The notes beneath the pieces are model-generated. The model did no database searches and was not told where the DNA came from. It worked only from the letters and a program-made list of their open reading frames with translations. Source: Nakamurella alba (GTDB taxonomy: Bacteria; Actinomycetota; Actinomycetes; Mycobacteriales; Nakamurellaceae). From it: 64,000 nt of DNA. Below, piece by piece: positions 31,871 through 41,213 of the stretch (its first letter is position 1; each line of letters opens with the position of its first letter). The stretch covers positions 1 through 64,000 of the forward strand of contig NZ_WLYK01000005.1 of the NCBI RefSeq assembly GCF_009707545.1, in the 5' to 3' direction. A program made the translations under genes and the position numbers.

Positions 31871-34800
31871 TGGCAGGCCTCGCAATCAGGGTTGTCGATG
31901 GAGCACGCGAGCGCATCCGTGCCCGCGGCAGGAAACTCGGCCAGGGCGTCGGCGATCGACACCTCCGGTCGTGCCGGCACCGGGACCGGCGGGACCGGCG
32001 GGACCGCCGCGGCCGGAGCGGCAGGAGGGACAGGGACAGCAGGGACGACAGCCGGGGCTGCGACCGGAGCGGGCTCCGGGGCGGCGGTCGCCGGCGCCGC
32101 GGCGGACACCGCGTTGAGCCGGCCGTCGGTACCGCGCAGCGTCGACTTCTCCACGTGGGTGGCAGATGTCGACCGCAGGTAGTAGGTGGTCTTGCACCCG
32201 GTACGCCAGGCGAGCCGGTACAGCTCGTCCAGCTTCCGGCCGCTCGGCGCCGCTACGTAGAGGTTGAGCGACTGCGCCTGGTCCAGCCACTTCTGCCGCC
32301 GGGAGGCGGCCTTGATCAGCCAGGACCCGTCGACCTCGAACGCGGTCGCGAACAGCTCACGGATGTCGTCGGGGATCCGATCGATCTCCACCAGCGACCC
32401 GTCGAAGTACTTCAGGTCGGCCACCATCACCTCGTCCCAGAGCCCGCGTTCCTTCAGCACCCGCACGAGATGCTCGTTCACCACGGTGAAGTCGCCGCTC
32501 ATGTTCGACTTGACGAACAGGTTGCGGAACGTCGGCTCGATCGACTGCGACACACCCACGATGTTCGAGATGGTCGCCGTCGGCGCGATCGCCATGATGT
32601 TGGAGTTCCGCACGCCCACCGTGCGCACCCGCTCACGCAGGGACTCCCAGTCGAGCCGCGCCGTGCGGTCCTGGTCCAGGTCACCACCGCGGGCGTCGGC
32701 CAGCAGGGCGATGGAGTCGATCGGCAGGATGCCCCGGCTCCACAGCGATCCGTCGAACGACGGGTACCGGCCACGCTCGGCGGCGAGCTGCGACGACGCC
32801 GAGATCGCCCAGTAGGAAAGGTGTTCCATCGAGACATCGGCGAACTCGACCGCCGCCTCGGAGGCGTAGGGCACCCCGAGGGTGTACAGCGCGTCGGCGA
32901 AGCCCATCAGCCCCAGTCCGACCGGGCGGTGCTTGAGGTTGGACCGCCGGGCCGACGGCACCGTGTACAGGTTGATGTCGATGACGTTGTCCAGCATCCG
33001 CACCGCGGTGGTGACGGTCCGGCGCAGCCGCTCCACGTCCAGCCCGTCCGCGGTCACGTGGGCGGCCAGGTTCACCGAACCGAGGTTGCAGACGGCGGTC
33101 TCGCTGTCGCTGCCGGTGCGGGTGTTGAGGGTGATCTCCGTGCACAGGTTGGACGAGTGCACCACCCCCGCGTGCTGCTGTGGGGACCGCAGGTTGCAGG
33201 CGTCCTTGAAGGTGATCCACGGGTGCCCGGTCTCGAACAGCGCGGTGAGCATCCGCCGCCACAGGTCGACGGCGGGAAGCCGCCGGAACACCCGGATCCC
33301 GCCGCGGTCGGCGGCGGCCTCGTACTCGGCGTACCGGGCGGCGAAGGCGTCGCCGTACAGGTCGTGCAGGTCCGAGACCTCGTCCGGGGAGAAAAGCGTC
33401 CACTGCCCGCCCGCCTCCACCCGGCGGAGGAACTCGTCCGGCACCCAGTTCGCGGTGTTCATGTCGTGCGTCCGCCGGCGGTCGTCACCGGTGTTGCGGC
33501 GCAGGTCGAGGAACTCTTCGATGTCGATGTGCCAGGTCTCCAGGTAGGCACACACTGCGCCCTTGCGCTTGCCGCCCTGGTTCACCGCGACCGCGGTGTC
33601 GTTCGCGATCTTCAGGAACGGGACCACGCCGGAGGACGTGCCGTTGGTGCCCTTGATGTGTGCGCCGATCCCCCGCACCGGGGTCCAGTCGTTGCCGAGG
33701 CCCCCGGAGAACTTCGCCAGCATCGCGTTGTCCTTGATGCCGGCGAAGATGGAGGCGAGGTCGTCGTCGACGGTGGTCAGGAAGCACGAACTCAGCTGCG
33801 AGTGGGTGGTCCCGGAGTTGAACAGGGTGGGGGTCGAGGCCATGAAGTCGAAGGAGGACAGCAGCCGGTAGAACTCGATCGCCCTTTCCTCACGGTCGAT
33901 CTCGCGCACGGCGAGCCCCATCGCCACCCGCATGAAGAACGCCTGCGGCAGCTCGTACCGCACCCCGTCGTCGTGCAGGAAGTACCGGTCGTAGAGGGTC
34001 TGCAGCCCGAGGAAGGTGAAGGTGCCGTCCCGCTCGCCCTCCAGCGCCGCCGCGACCTTGTCCAGGTCGAAGCCTGCCAGCTCCGGGTCCAGCCGGCCGA
34101 GGGCGATGCCCCGGGCCACGAAGTCCTTGAAGTACGCGGCGTACCGGTCGTTCATCGCCGTCGCGGTGGCCTGGTCCGGCGTGCCGGTGATGTGGCTCAG
34201 CGCCTCCGATCGCAGCGTGTCCGCCAGCAGCCGGGCGGCGACCTGGGAGTACCGCGGCTCGGTCTCCACCAGCGCCCGGGCAGCCATGATCGGGGCGAGA
34301 CCCAGTTCCTTCTCGCTGATCCCGTCGTACAGGTTGGCCTCGGTCGCGGTCAGTACCGCGTCGGCCGAGGCGTCGGCCAGCCCGGCGCAGGCCTCGTCGA
34401 TGAGCACGCGGAGGCGGGCCCGGTCCAGCGGCACCCGGGTGCCGTCGGCCCTGGCGACGGACAGCCCGGCGACGGTCGCGGTCTGCGTGCCTGCGCGCTC
34501 GGCCCGGGCGCGACGATGCTCCTCGCGGTAGAGCACGTAGGCACGGGCCACGGCCTGGTGACCGTCGCGCATGAGGGCCAGCTCGACCTGGTCCTGAACG
34601 TCCTCGAGGTCGACCGGGCGGCCGGTGTCGCCGTAGCGCCGCTCCAGAGTGCCGACGACCGCCTCGGTGAGGGAGGTGACGACAGCGCGCAGCCGGGAGG
34701 ACCGGCCTGCGGTCTCGCCCTCGACGGCCAGGAAAGCCTTGGTGATCGCGACCGCGATCCGGCCCTGGTCGAAGGGGGCGACGGACCCGTCGCGGCGGCG

Positions 34801-34878
34801 CACCGACATCGGTGCGGTGGGGACCGGATGGTCCGGGGGTGTTGCGGACAGGTGGGTGGCGTCCAGGGTGCTGGTCAA
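31867..34878 (-). CDS. nrdA: Class I ribonucleotide reductase large (alpha) subunit
   Basis: 1003-residue catalytic subunit that reduces ribonucleoside diphosphates to the deoxy form. Two ATP-cone domains are seen (residues about 24-115, [21 protein letters not shown]; and about 138-225, [18 protein letters not shown]). The active site is present: SSCFLTT (redox Cys), NLCTEITLN (Asn-Cys-Glu), AVCNLGSVN (redox Cys), and the YY pair in KTTYYLRS. A long Pro/Ala linker and a C-terminal [12 protein letters not shown] (Cys pair for reduction by thioredoxin) follow. The start is TTG at 34878 after GAGGAGAGAGC; MSVRRR at 34809 is the alternative. A cobalamin riboswitch lies upstream. Confidence 0.93.
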   Translation of the reverse strand: MTSTLDATHLSATPPDHPVPTAPMSVRRRDGSVAPFDQGRIAVAITKAFLAVEGETAGRSSRLRAVVTSLTEAVVGTLERRYGDTGRPVDLEDVQDQVELALMRDGHQAVARAYVLYREEHRRARAERAGTQTATVAGLSVARADGTRVPLDRARLRVLIDEACAGLADASADAVLTATEANLYDGISEKELGLAPIMAARALVETEPRYSQVAARLLADTLRSEALSHITGTPDQATATAMNDRYAAYFKDFVARGIALGRLDPELAGFDLDKVAAALEGERDGTFTFLGLQTLYDRYFLHDDGVRYELPQAFFMRVAMGLAVREIDREERAIEFYRLLSSFDFMASTPTLFNSGTTHSQLSSCFLTTVDDDLASIFAGIKDNAMLAKFSGGLGNDWTPVRGIGAHIKGTNGTSSGVVPFLKIANDTAVAVNQGGKRKGAVCAYLETWHIDIEEFLDLRRNTGDDRRRTHDMNTANWVPDEFLRRVEAGGQWTLFSPDEVSDLHDLYGDAFAARYAEYEAAADRGGIRVFRRLPAVDLWRRMLTALFETGHPWITFKDACNLRSPQQHAGVVHSSNLCTEITLNTRTGSDSETAVCNLGSVNLAAHVTADGLDVERLRRTVTTAVRMLDNVIDINLYTVPSARRSNLKHRPVGLGLMGFADALYTLGVPYASEAAVEFADVSMEHLSYWAISASSQLAAERGRYPSFDGSLWSRGILPIDSIALLADARGGDLDQDRTARLDWESLRERVRTVGVRNSNIMAIAPTATISNIVGVSQSIEPTFRNLFVKSNMSGDFTVVNEHLVRVLKERGLWDEVMVADLKYFDGSLVEIDRIPDDIRELFATAFEVDGSWLIKAASRRQKWLDQAQSLNLYVAAPSGRKLDELYRLAWRTGCKTTYYLRSTSATHVEKSTLRGTDGRLNAVSAAAPATAAPEPAPVAAPAVVPAVPVPPAAPAAAVPPVPPVPVPARPEVSIADALAEFPAAGTDALACSIDNPDCEACQ

Positions 34879-34984
34879 AGCTCTCTCCTCGCGAGCCGTC
34901 GGTGACGACGGATCCGGGGGAGCGTGCGCACCCCGGCGGCAGCAGCCGCGGGGGCGGACGACCCTCCCTCGGGGTCAGTCGTGC

Positions 34985-35005
34985 ACGGGCGCCGGTGGCG
35001 CCCGT
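34985..35005 (-). promoter_or_regulatory. Expression-platform hairpin after the cobalamin riboswitch
   Basis: A perfect 9-bp stem (ACGGGCGCC with its complement) and a 3-nt loop sit directly downstream of the aptamer on the minus strand. With no T-tract it may act as a GC-type terminator or a structural platform that links B12 binding to nrdA expression. Confidence 0.5.
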
Positions 35006-35008
35006 CCC

Positions 35009-35216
35009 GAGGCAGGTCTTCGGACTCGTGGGCACGTGCCGTCTCCGGCACACCTACTGACGGTCGCTTCCCGGGCTCTCACCCAGTGCTGTCCGGCTGC
35101 TCTTCTCGAGCCGCCGGGACCGTGGTCGTTCCCACTCACCGCTGCGGGGCAGTCCCGGAATCGCACCGGGTTCCCTGTTGCCTCTCCCCGGTGTCACCCG
35201 GGGAGAACCTTCGGTA
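35009..35216 (-). promoter_or_regulatory. Cobalamin (B12) riboswitch upstream of nrdA
   Basis: On the minus strand the leader contains the hallmark B12 motifs: GGTTC at the 5' end, GGGAACCCGGTGCGA..TCCGGGACTGCCCCGC in the core, GCGGTGAG, and the 3' box AGTCCGAAGACCTGCC (positions 35011-35026 on the plus strand carry its complement). The order and spacing match the cobalamin aptamer. It would switch off the B12-independent class I reductase when cobalamin is available, as reported for nrdABS in Streptomyces coelicolor. That implies a B12-dependent class II enzyme (nrdJ) elsewhere in the genome, which is an inference. The 5' and 3' limits are approximate. Confidence 0.93.
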
Positions 35217-35222
35217 GCGAGG

Positions 35223-35228
35223 ACAGTA
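35223..35228 (-). promoter_or_regulatory. -10 element of the nrdA leader promoter
   Basis: TACTGT on the minus strand (plus strand ACAGTA) is a TANNNT-type -10 placed 7 nt before the expected 5' end of the riboswitch. No convincing -35 was found at 17 bp, so the call is tentative. Confidence 0.4.
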
Positions 35229-35317
35229 CATGTTGGGGTGGGCAACTCTGACCACCCCCAGATGTCGTGGCGTGTCGCGACGACCGGGGTGGCGACCGGT
35301 CCGCCGGTGGCACCTTC

Positions 35318-35331
35318 TGACATCGGTGTCA
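35318..35331. promoter_or_regulatory. TGACA-TCGG-TGTCA palindrome before the alcohol dehydrogenase
   Basis: A perfect 5+4+5 inverted repeat lies in the divergent gap between the nrdA leader and the zinc alcohol dehydrogenase gene, about 50 bp before the latter's start. It is a candidate operator. Confidence 0.35.
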
Positions 35332-35379
35332 CAATGTCCTCAGCAGGTCCGACGGGTCGACGACGACGGGAGTTCCAGG

Positions 35380-36417
35380 ATGCCGGAGAGCATGCGACGG
35401 GTGATCGTGCGGCCGGAGGGCGTGCAGGTCGTCGACGCGGAGCGGCCCGAGCCGTTGCCCGGCGAGGTGCTGGTGGAGATGTCGGTGTCCGGCGTCTGCG
35501 GTTCCGACGTCCATGCGGCGGCCGGCCACCACCCGTTCGTCCCGCTCCCCTATCTGCCGGGGCACGAGGTCGTCGGCACGGTCCGCGCGGTCGGTGCCGG
35601 GGTCGACGGCGTGGCCGTCGGGGACCACATCACCGTGGAGCCAACTCTGCCGTGCGGCGAGTGCAAGATGTGTCGGACCGGGCGCAGCCACATCTGCGAG
35701 CACCTCCGGTTCTTCGGCTGCGGCTACGACCAGGGCGGGATGGCGGACCACTTCACCGTTCCGGTCGGTCGCGTCCATGTGCTGCCCACCGACATCACCG
35801 ACCTGCAAGCCTCTCTCATCGAGCCGCTGTCCACACCGGTGCACGCGGAGCGGATCAGCGGCGGCGTCGAGGGCAAGGCCGTCGTGATCATCGGCGCCGG
35901 CACGATCGGTCTGCTGATGCTGGCGGCGGTGCGGTATGCGGGGGCGCGCACCGTGGTCGTCACCGACATGCTGGAGAGCAAGCGCGAGCGCGCAGGGCGG
36001 CTCGGTGCCGACGCGGTCGTCGACGCCGGCGATCCCGACATGGTCCAGCACGTCCGCGAGATCCTCGGCGAGAGTGCTGATGTCGTCTTCGACTGCGTCG
36101 CACTGCAGCCCACCGTCGACCAGGCGTTCGGGCTGGCGCAGAAGGGCGGCACCGTGGTGATCGTCGGCGTCCCGCAGAAGGACGTGACCGTCCCGCTGCC
36201 GAAGCTGCAGGACCTGCAGATGCGATTGCAGGGCAGCGCCACCTACATGCCCGAGGACTACGAGCGGTCGATCGAGATCATCCGGGCCGGGCTCGTCCGG
36301 CCGGAGGACTTCATCACGGCCACCTTCCCGCTCGAGCAGGCGGCCGACGCCTTCGCCGCTGCCGCCACCGGCCACGAGGTGAAAGTACTGGTGACCCGGG
36401 AGCTCTTGGCGGGCTGA
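35380..36417 (+). CDS. Zinc-binding alcohol dehydrogenase (sorbitol/threonine dehydrogenase-like)
   Basis: 345-residue medium-chain dehydrogenase. The catalytic-zinc region GVCGSDVHAAAGHHPFV with GHEVVGTV, the structural-zinc Cys set PCGECKMCRTGRSHICEH (residues about 95-112), and the coenzyme motif VVIIGAGTIGLLMLAAVRY (about 165-185) with VTDM following are all visible, pointing to NAD(H). The end TFPLEQAADAFAAAATGHEVKVLV is typical of the sorbitol/L-threonine dehydrogenase group. ATG 35380 has GGGAG at good spacing; ATG 35392 is an alternative. The gene stands between the nrd leader and a convergent methyltransferase. Confidence 0.88.
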   Translation: MPESMRRVIVRPEGVQVVDAERPEPLPGEVLVEMSVSGVCGSDVHAAAGHHPFVPLPYLPGHEVVGTVRAVGAGVDGVAVGDHITVEPTLPCGECKMCRTGRSHICEHLRFFGCGYDQGGMADHFTVPVGRVHVLPTDITDLQASLIEPLSTPVHAERISGGVEGKAVVIIGAGTIGLLMLAAVRYAGARTVVVTDMLESKRERAGRLGADAVVDAGDPDMVQHVREILGESADVVFDCVALQPTVDQAFGLAQKGGTVVIVGVPQKDVTVPLPKLQDLQMRLQGSATYMPEDYERSIEIIRAGLVRPEDFITATFPLEQAADAFAAAATGHEVKVLVTRELLAG

Positions 36418-36427
36418 CGCCGACCGA

Positions 36428-37018
36428 TCAGTCCGGGCTGACCAACAGGTAGCGCTCGTCGTCGATGACCCGGCCCCACAGCACCGGGTCATCCAGGACG
36501 GTCACCACCGCGGACCGCCGGTGCTCCAACACGATCCGCCGGCATGCCTCCGCGGGAATACCGGCTCCGGTGGACCAGAGTCCCTCGATCACCACCAGCG
36601 ACCCGCCTGGCGCGAGCAACTCCACCCACCGGCTGATCGCCGCCGATGGATCCGGCAGGGCCCACAGCAGGTGGCGTGCCAGGATCACGTTGACCGGTCC
36701 GGCCGAAGCGGGAGGGTCTGCCGCATCACCGGTCTCGTAGCTGATAGCCAACCCCGCGGCTCGCGCCTTGGCGCGGGCGCGATCGATCATCCGAGGTGAA
36801 CTGTCGATGCCGTCGACCCGGTGACCCGCTTCCGCACACAGCAGGGCGAGACTGCCGGTGCCGCAGCCCAGATCGAGAATCCGAGCCGGCGGCTCCGGCA
36901 GGACCTCGCGGAGCAGGGCGGCCCAGGCAGCCCGCACCGCCGGGTCGAGCAGGCCGTGGTCGGGTTCCTGGTCGAAGGTCTCGGCCTGTTCGTCCCAGAA
37001 CCGCTGCTGATCGATCAT
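36428..37018 (-). CDS. SAM-dependent methyltransferase
   Basis: 196-residue class I methyltransferase. The SAM-binding motif ILDLGCGTGSLALLCAEAGHRVDGIDSS (residues about 48-75) and the post-motif VNVILARHLLWALPDP are clear. The N-terminus MIDQQRFWDEQAETFDQEPDHGLLD is the common start of this group. The substrate is not evident. ATG 37018 was chosen as the family-like start; the longer in-frame start adds an Arg-rich tail that is not methyltransferase-like. It is convergent with the alcohol dehydrogenase (10 bp). Confidence 0.87.
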   Translation of the reverse strand: MIDQQRFWDEQAETFDQEPDHGLLDPAVRAAWAALLREVLPEPPARILDLGCGTGSLALLCAEAGHRVDGIDSSPRMIDRARAKARAAGLAISYETGDAADPPASAGPVNVILARHLLWALPDPSAAISRWVELLAPGGSLVVIEGLWSTGAGIPAEACRRIVLEHRRSAVVTVLDDPVLWGRVIDDERYLLVSPD

Positions 37019-37163
37019 GATCCTGACGGTAGCCGTTGGCCGATCTCGACCGACGGATTGCGTGATGGAGCAGCGGTACCGCACGGTGTCGTGAGGCGAA
37101 ACGGTCCATCCGTCTCGGGTGCACCTTTCGCTCGCACCCGTCGGCACTGACTATCGAACCGGT

Positions 37164-38201
37164 TCAGAGATCCGACATGTCGAGCACGAACCGGTAGCGG
37201 ACGTCGCCCTTCGCCAGCCGGTCGAGCGCGGTCATCACCTGCGCCGAAGGAAGCACCTCGACGTCGGCCGTGATCCCGTGCTCGCCGCAGAAATCCAGCA
37301 TCTCGCGGGTGGCCGGAAGACCCGCGCTGCCGGACGAACTCAACGACTTCCGCCCGATCAGCAGGTCCATCGTGTCCACCCCCACCGGACCGAGATCGCC
37401 GAGATGGCAGAGGGTCCCGTCCAGGGCAAGGGTCCGCAGGTACGGGCCGAGATCGTGGTCGGCGGAAACAGTGTCGATGATCAGATCGAGGCTGCCACGG
37501 GCGGATCGCATGGCTTCCGCATCGGTCGACACCACGACGGCCTCCGCGCCGAGCGACCGGGCGTCCTGCTCCTTGGCCGACGACGTCGTGAAGACCGTGA
37601 CCTCTGCGCCCAGGGCGGCCGCGAACTTGACCGCCAGATGACCCAGTCCGCCAAGGCCGATGATGCCGACCCGCTTGCCGGGGCCGGTCTGCCAGTGCCG
37701 CAACGGCTCCCACACCGTCGCGCCGGCGCACATCAGCGGCGCCACGCCGGCCGGATCCAGCCCGGCGGGCAGCGGGTAGGCGAAGTCCGCCCGCACCACG
37801 TACTCGGCGGAGTAGGCGCCCATGGTGCGGTCGCCGGTCTCCGGATCGGCACCGCCGTAGGTCAGCGTCGGGAAGCTGTCGCAGTAGTTCTGCTGCCCGG
37901 CCCGGCACATCGGGCACTCGCCGCAGGAGTCGACGATGTTGCCGACTGCGACCGGATCACCGATGGCGACAGTGTCGACGTCGGAGCCGATCTCGCTCAC
38001 CACCCCGACGAACTCGTGGCCGGGCACGACCGGGAAGGCGCTGCTGTCTGTCGAGCGCAGGGCGTGCAGATCGGTGTGGCAGACGCCGCAGTGAGTGATC
38101 CGCACCGCGATGTCACCGGCTCGCAGTTCGCGGCGCTCGATCGTGGTCGGTCGCAGATCCGCGCCCGGCGCGTCGGCCCGGTAGGCGGTGGTGGTCCTCA
38201 T
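37164..38201 (-). CDS. Zinc-dependent alcohol dehydrogenase (cinnamyl-alcohol-type)
   Basis: 345-residue medium-chain dehydrogenase of the CAD/YahK-type group. Catalytic Zn motif HCGVCHTDLHALRS with GHEFVGVV, structural-zinc Cys set SCGECPMCRAGQQNYCD, and the NADP-type glycine motif GLGGLGHLAVKFAAALG (about residues 178-195, followed by VFTTSSAKE, which favours NADP). This group reduces aldehydes. ATG 38201 follows a regulatory gap that holds the TetR operators and the divergent TetR gene, so the TetR protein most likely represses this dehydrogenase as well as itself. Confidence 0.9.
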   Translation of the reverse strand: MRTTTAYRADAPGADLRPTTIERRELRAGDIAVRITHCGVCHTDLHALRSTDSSAFPVVPGHEFVGVVSEIGSDVDTVAIGDPVAVGNIVDSCGECPMCRAGQQNYCDSFPTLTYGGADPETGDRTMGAYSAEYVVRADFAYPLPAGLDPAGVAPLMCAGATVWEPLRHWQTGPGKRVGIIGLGGLGHLAVKFAAALGAEVTVFTTSSAKEQDARSLGAEAVVVSTDAEAMRSARGSLDLIIDTVSADHDLGPYLRTLALDGTLCHLGDLGPVGVDTMDLLIGRKSLSSSGSAGLPATREMLDFCGEHGITADVEVLPSAQVMTALDRLAKGDVRYRFVLDMSDL

Positions 38202-38235
38202 CGTTCGACTCCTCGCTGTCCACACGTCGTGAAGT

Positions 38236-38302
38236 AACCAACTGGTTGGTTCTGCATCGACTGTAAGGTCCAGCGCTCCCGATTGCAACCAACCAGTTGG
38301 TA
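38236..38302. promoter_or_regulatory. Twin TetR operators (AACCAAC-N2-GTTGGTT)
   Basis: A perfect 16-bp inverted repeat AACCAACTGGTTGGTT (38236-38251) and a second copy with one mismatch, AACCAACCAGTTGGTA (38287-38302), lie 51 bp apart in the 111-bp divergent gap between the dehydrogenase and the TetR gene. The second touches the TetR promoter just before its GTG. This is a classic autorepression and divergent-control layout. Confidence 0.8.
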
Positions 38303-38312
38303 AACTCGGCTT

Positions 38313-38912
38313 GTGCAGACGAACCCCGCGACCGCGAAGGGCGAGGCGACCCTGCAGCGGATCCTGGAGACCGCCACCGCCGAGTTCGCCGAGCACGGGT
38401 TCGCCGGGGCGCGGATCGACCGGGTCGCGGCAACCGCCCGGATCAACAAGGCGCAGGTCTATGCGTACGTCGGCAACAAGGAGCGTCTCTTCGACACCGT
38501 GCTGGCGGCGTCCTTCGAGCGGATCACCAATGTGGTGCCGATCGACCCGGAGCCAGGGGTGGTGGATCTCGGTGACTGGGCGGTGCGGCTGTACGACGAG
38601 TACCTGCAACGCCCGGATCTCATCCGGCTCGCCACCTGGATGCGACTGGAGCGCCGGCCGTCCGGACACCTGGTGCCGGACACCGCCCGGATGGACAGCC
38701 ACAAGCTCGACGTGATCGCCGCGGCCCAGGCCGCCGGCACCGTCCGCGCCGACGCCGACCCGTTCGACGTGATGGCGATGGTCATCTCGATGTCCATGAC
38801 CTGGTCGCCGGTGAGCAACGTCTACGCCGCGACCGCGGAGGAAGAGGAGCACGAGCACCAGCGGCGTCGCACCCTCCTCCACGACACCGTCACCCGCGCC
38901 TTCGCGCCCTGA
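38313..38912 (+). CDS. TetR-family transcriptional regulator
   Basis: 199-residue repressor. N-terminal HTH: LQRILETATAEFAEHGFAGARIDRVAATARINKAQVYAYVGNKERLFDTVL (residues 14-65) with the TetR-type recognition helix. The C-terminal ligand domain (RPDLIRLATWMRLERRPSGHL) is of the TetR_C type. The GTG at 38313 is used; no other start is nearby. Two palindromes in the upstream gap are its probable operators, and the divergent aldehyde-type alcohol dehydrogenase is the probable target. The inducer is unknown. Confidence 0.9.
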   Translation: MQTNPATAKGEATLQRILETATAEFAEHGFAGARIDRVAATARINKAQVYAYVGNKERLFDTVLAASFERITNVVPIDPEPGVVDLGDWAVRLYDEYLQRPDLIRLATWMRLERRPSGHLVPDTARMDSHKLDVIAAAQAAGTVRADADPFDVMAMVISMSMTWSPVSNVYAATAEEEEHEHQRRRTLLHDTVTRAFAP

Positions 38913-38947
38913 GGACTGCCGCGTCGAAAGATCCGGAGAAACAAGAA

Positions 38948-38969
38948 GGCCCCCACCGGAGTGAGGGCC
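38948..38969 (-). terminator. Intrinsic terminator of the tRNA-Leu gene
   Basis: On the minus strand, stem GGCCCTCAC / GTGGGGGCC (one U-G pair) with loop TCCG, followed by a T-rich run TTCTTGTTT, closes the tRNA transcript 30 bp downstream of the tRNA end. Confidence 0.8.
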
Positions 38970-38998
38970 GTTCTGATCCGGAGCGATCCGGGAACTTC

Positions 38999-39084
38999 TG
39001 GTGGGCGAGGGGGGAGTTGAACCCCCACGTCCTTTCGGACACACGGACCTGAACCGTGCGCGTCTGCCATTTCGCCACTCGCCC
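38999..39084 (-). tRNA. tRNA-Leu (CAG)
   Basis: An 86-nt tRNA with encoded CCA. The acceptor stem GGGCGAG pairs with CTCGCCC. The anticodon stem/loop ACGGT-TCAGG-TC-CGT carries anticodon CAG; a long variable arm (GTGTCCGAAAGGACGT) and the T-arm GGGGGTTCAACTCCCCC are typical of tRNA-Leu. In mycobacteria a leucine tRNA (leuT) also lies upstream of fhaA, so the position matches. Confidence 0.95.
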
Positions 39085-39802
39085 GAGCGACGCCGAAAAG
39101 GTTAGCACGCAGTGACGATCGGTTTTGAATCGCCAGGTCAGAGCAGGTTCGCGCCACCTCGGCGGCACCCTCCACCCCGGCTCGCATGGATCCTCACAGC
39201 GTCTTTGTTGCGGGTGGGACAGGAGTCGCCGGGTTCGCACCTGCGGACCGAAATGATCCATGCCACCACCCGAGCCCGCGCCGCGTGCCGCCGCACGGCT
39301 CCCGGGCGGCACGATCAGGTCGATCCGTTGCGCCAGGCCACGCCCACCGTGGCTGTTCGCACCGGATCTGCCCCTGCCTGCTCGGCGGGTCCATGCCACC
39401 ACCCGAGCCGCGCCGCGTGCCGCCGCACGACTCCCGGGCGGCACGATCAGGTCGATCTGTTGCACCAGGCCACGCCCACCGTGGCTGCTCGCACCGGATC
39501 TGCGGGGGCCTGCTCGGCGGAGTCTGCTCGGCGGGGGTCCCGACCGGCGGCACCCACCACCGACGGCCCCGGTGGGCGGCAAGCCCGCCCGGCGCCCCGA
39601 CCACCGCGAGACCGACCAGCCACCGGGATTCACAGCAATACGTGCGGCGGAACCTGATCAAGGGCGGAACGTCCTCTGGCAGGCACCACTACGATCAACC
39701 GAGTCAGGGCTGCCCTGCCCGCGTGCATCCGCGCGCCCGCAGGAAGGTCCGCCCCGGGCCTCCGGGTGGAGGCAACACCGACGAGACAGGTGGGAGGTGA
39801 CG
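39085..39802. other. Intergenic region between tRNA-Leu and fhaA
   Basis: This 718-bp gap holds no convincing gene. Frames on both strands are open because of the high GC content, but they have repetitive, Arg/Pro-rich translations. It contains a 133-bp tandem duplication at 39257-39520 and the fhaA promoter region. The ribosome-binding site GGGAGGTG lies just before ATG 39803. Confidence 0.6.
39257..39520. repeat. 133-bp tandem direct repeat, two copies
   Basis: Two copies start with TCCATGCCACCACCCGAGCC at 39257 and 39390. The second lacks one C and carries a few base changes, showing that the duplication is not very recent. Each copy contains GCCGCCGCAC-N-CTCCCGGGCGGC, which can fold. It lies in the leader region of fhaA. 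Confidence 0.85.
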
Positions 39803-41206
39803 ATGGGAGTCATCCAGAGCTTCGAGCGCAAGTTGCAGGGCGCCGTGGCCGGCACGTTCGCGCGGCTGTTCGGCGGCAGCGTGCACCCGGCCGAGGTCGC
39901 GGACGCGCTGCAGCGCGAGGCGTCCGGCAAGGTCCGGCACGAGCACGGGCGCGCCATCGCCCCCAACCACTACATCGTCCGCCTCGGCCCCTCCGACCAC
40001 CGCGAGGTCGGACCGGACGAGGAGCGGGTCGCCTCGGCGCTGTCCGGGATGATCAGGGATTATCTGGACGAGCAGGGATGGCAGACCTTCGGTGACGTGG
40101 CCGTCACCCTCGAGGAGTCGAATTCCCTGCACACGGGGCAGTTCCGCATCAGTTCGCTCGTCGACCCGGATGTCGATCGCCGGCCACCGGCCGGTCGAGC
40201 CAGGAGAAGCGCAGGAGTAGGACACATGAGCCAGCACCCCGACGATCGTCAGGCACCTCCCGCGCAGCCCGGGCACGACCCGCACGGCCAGCAGGGCTGG
40301 AACGAGCAGCAGGGCTGGGCGCCGCAGTCCGGCGCGCAGCCGGCCGCGCCGTACGGCGCTCCCGGTGGCTGGGGCGGCGCCCCCGACCAGGGCTGGAACC
40401 AGCCCGGCTACCCGCAGTCCGGCGCCCAGCCCGCCGCCGCGCCGGGTTACGACCAGCAGTACGGGCAGCAGCACTACGGCCAGCCCGGCCAGGGCCAGCC
40501 CGGCTACGACCAGGGCTACGGCCAGCCCGAGCAGCAGTACGGCCAGCCGCAGTCCGGCGCCCAGCCCGGCTACGACCAGGGCTACGGCCAGCAGGGCCAG
40601 CCGGGGTACGGCCAGCAGCCCGGGTACGACCAGGGCTACGGACAGCAGCCGGGTTACGGCCAACAGCCGGGTTACGACCAGGGCTACGGACAGCAGGGCC
40701 AGCCGGGCCAGCAGCCCGGCTACGCACCGCAGCCCGGGTACGGCCAGCCGCCGGCGCAGCCCGGCTACGAGCAGGGCGGCTGGGGCCAGCCCCCGGCCCA
40801 GCCCGGGTACGACCAGGGCTACGGCCAGCCGGCCCAGCCGGGGTACGGCCAGCAGCCCGGCTACGACCAGGGGTACGGCCAGCAGCCCGGCTACGGCCAG
40901 CCCGCGCCGCAGGCGGACGTGCAGGCCGTGTTGTCGGTGGACGACGGCTCGCACCGCACGTACCAGCTGCAGCGCGGGTCGAACATCGTCGGCCGCGGCC
41001 AGGACGCCAGCTTCCGGCTGCCGGACACCAGCGTCTCCCGCCGGCACATCGACATCTACTTCGACGGCCAGGTCGCGGTCATGCACGACCTCGGCTCGAC
41101 CAACGGCACCTCGGTGAACGGCGCGTCGGTGCAGACGTGGCAGCTGGCTGACGGCGATGTCATCCGGGTCGGTCACTCCACGGTCGTGTTCAACATCCAC
41201 GGCTGA
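39803..41206 (+). CDS. fhaA: FhaA, FHA-domain cell-wall regulator
   Basis: 467-residue phosphothreonine-binding protein, substrate of the Ser/Thr kinases and regulator of peptidoglycan/lipid-II synthesis at the septum in mycobacteria. The N-terminal DUF3662 domain (residues 1-120, [25 protein letters not shown]) is followed by a long Gln/Gly/Pro/Tyr linker (about 137-375) with many GYDQGYGQ and QPGYGQQ repeats and then a C-terminal FHA domain (about 380-465; [35 protein letters not shown]). ATG 39803 has GGGAGGTGACG upstream. It begins the operon-like series with fhaB, 7 bp apart. Confidence 0.92.
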   Translation: MGVIQSFERKLQGAVAGTFARLFGGSVHPAEVADALQREASGKVRHEHGRAIAPNHYIVRLGPSDHREVGPDEERVASALSGMIRDYLDEQGWQTFGDVAVTLEESNSLHTGQFRISSLVDPDVDRRPPAGRARRSAGVGHMSQHPDDRQAPPAQPGHDPHGQQGWNEQQGWAPQSGAQPAAPYGAPGGWGGAPDQGWNQPGYPQSGAQPAAAPGYDQQYGQQHYGQPGQGQPGYDQGYGQPEQQYGQPQSGAQPGYDQGYGQQGQPGYGQQPGYDQGYGQQPGYGQQPGYDQGYGQQGQPGQQPGYAPQPGYGQPPAQPGYEQGGWGQPPAQPGYDQGYGQPAQPGYGQQPGYDQGYGQQPGYGQPAPQADVQAVLSVDDGSHRTYQLQRGSNIVGRGQDASFRLPDTSVSRRHIDIYFDGQVAVMHDLGSTNGTSVNGASVQTWQLADGDVIRVGHSTVVFNIHG

Positions 41207-41213
41207 TCCGCCT

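Noticed and set aside
39112..39661. Open frames across the tandem-repeat region
   Set aside because: They have repetitive Arg/Pro-rich products, no ribosome-binding site and no start conserved between the two repeat copies. They look like a by-product of GC-rich repeats.
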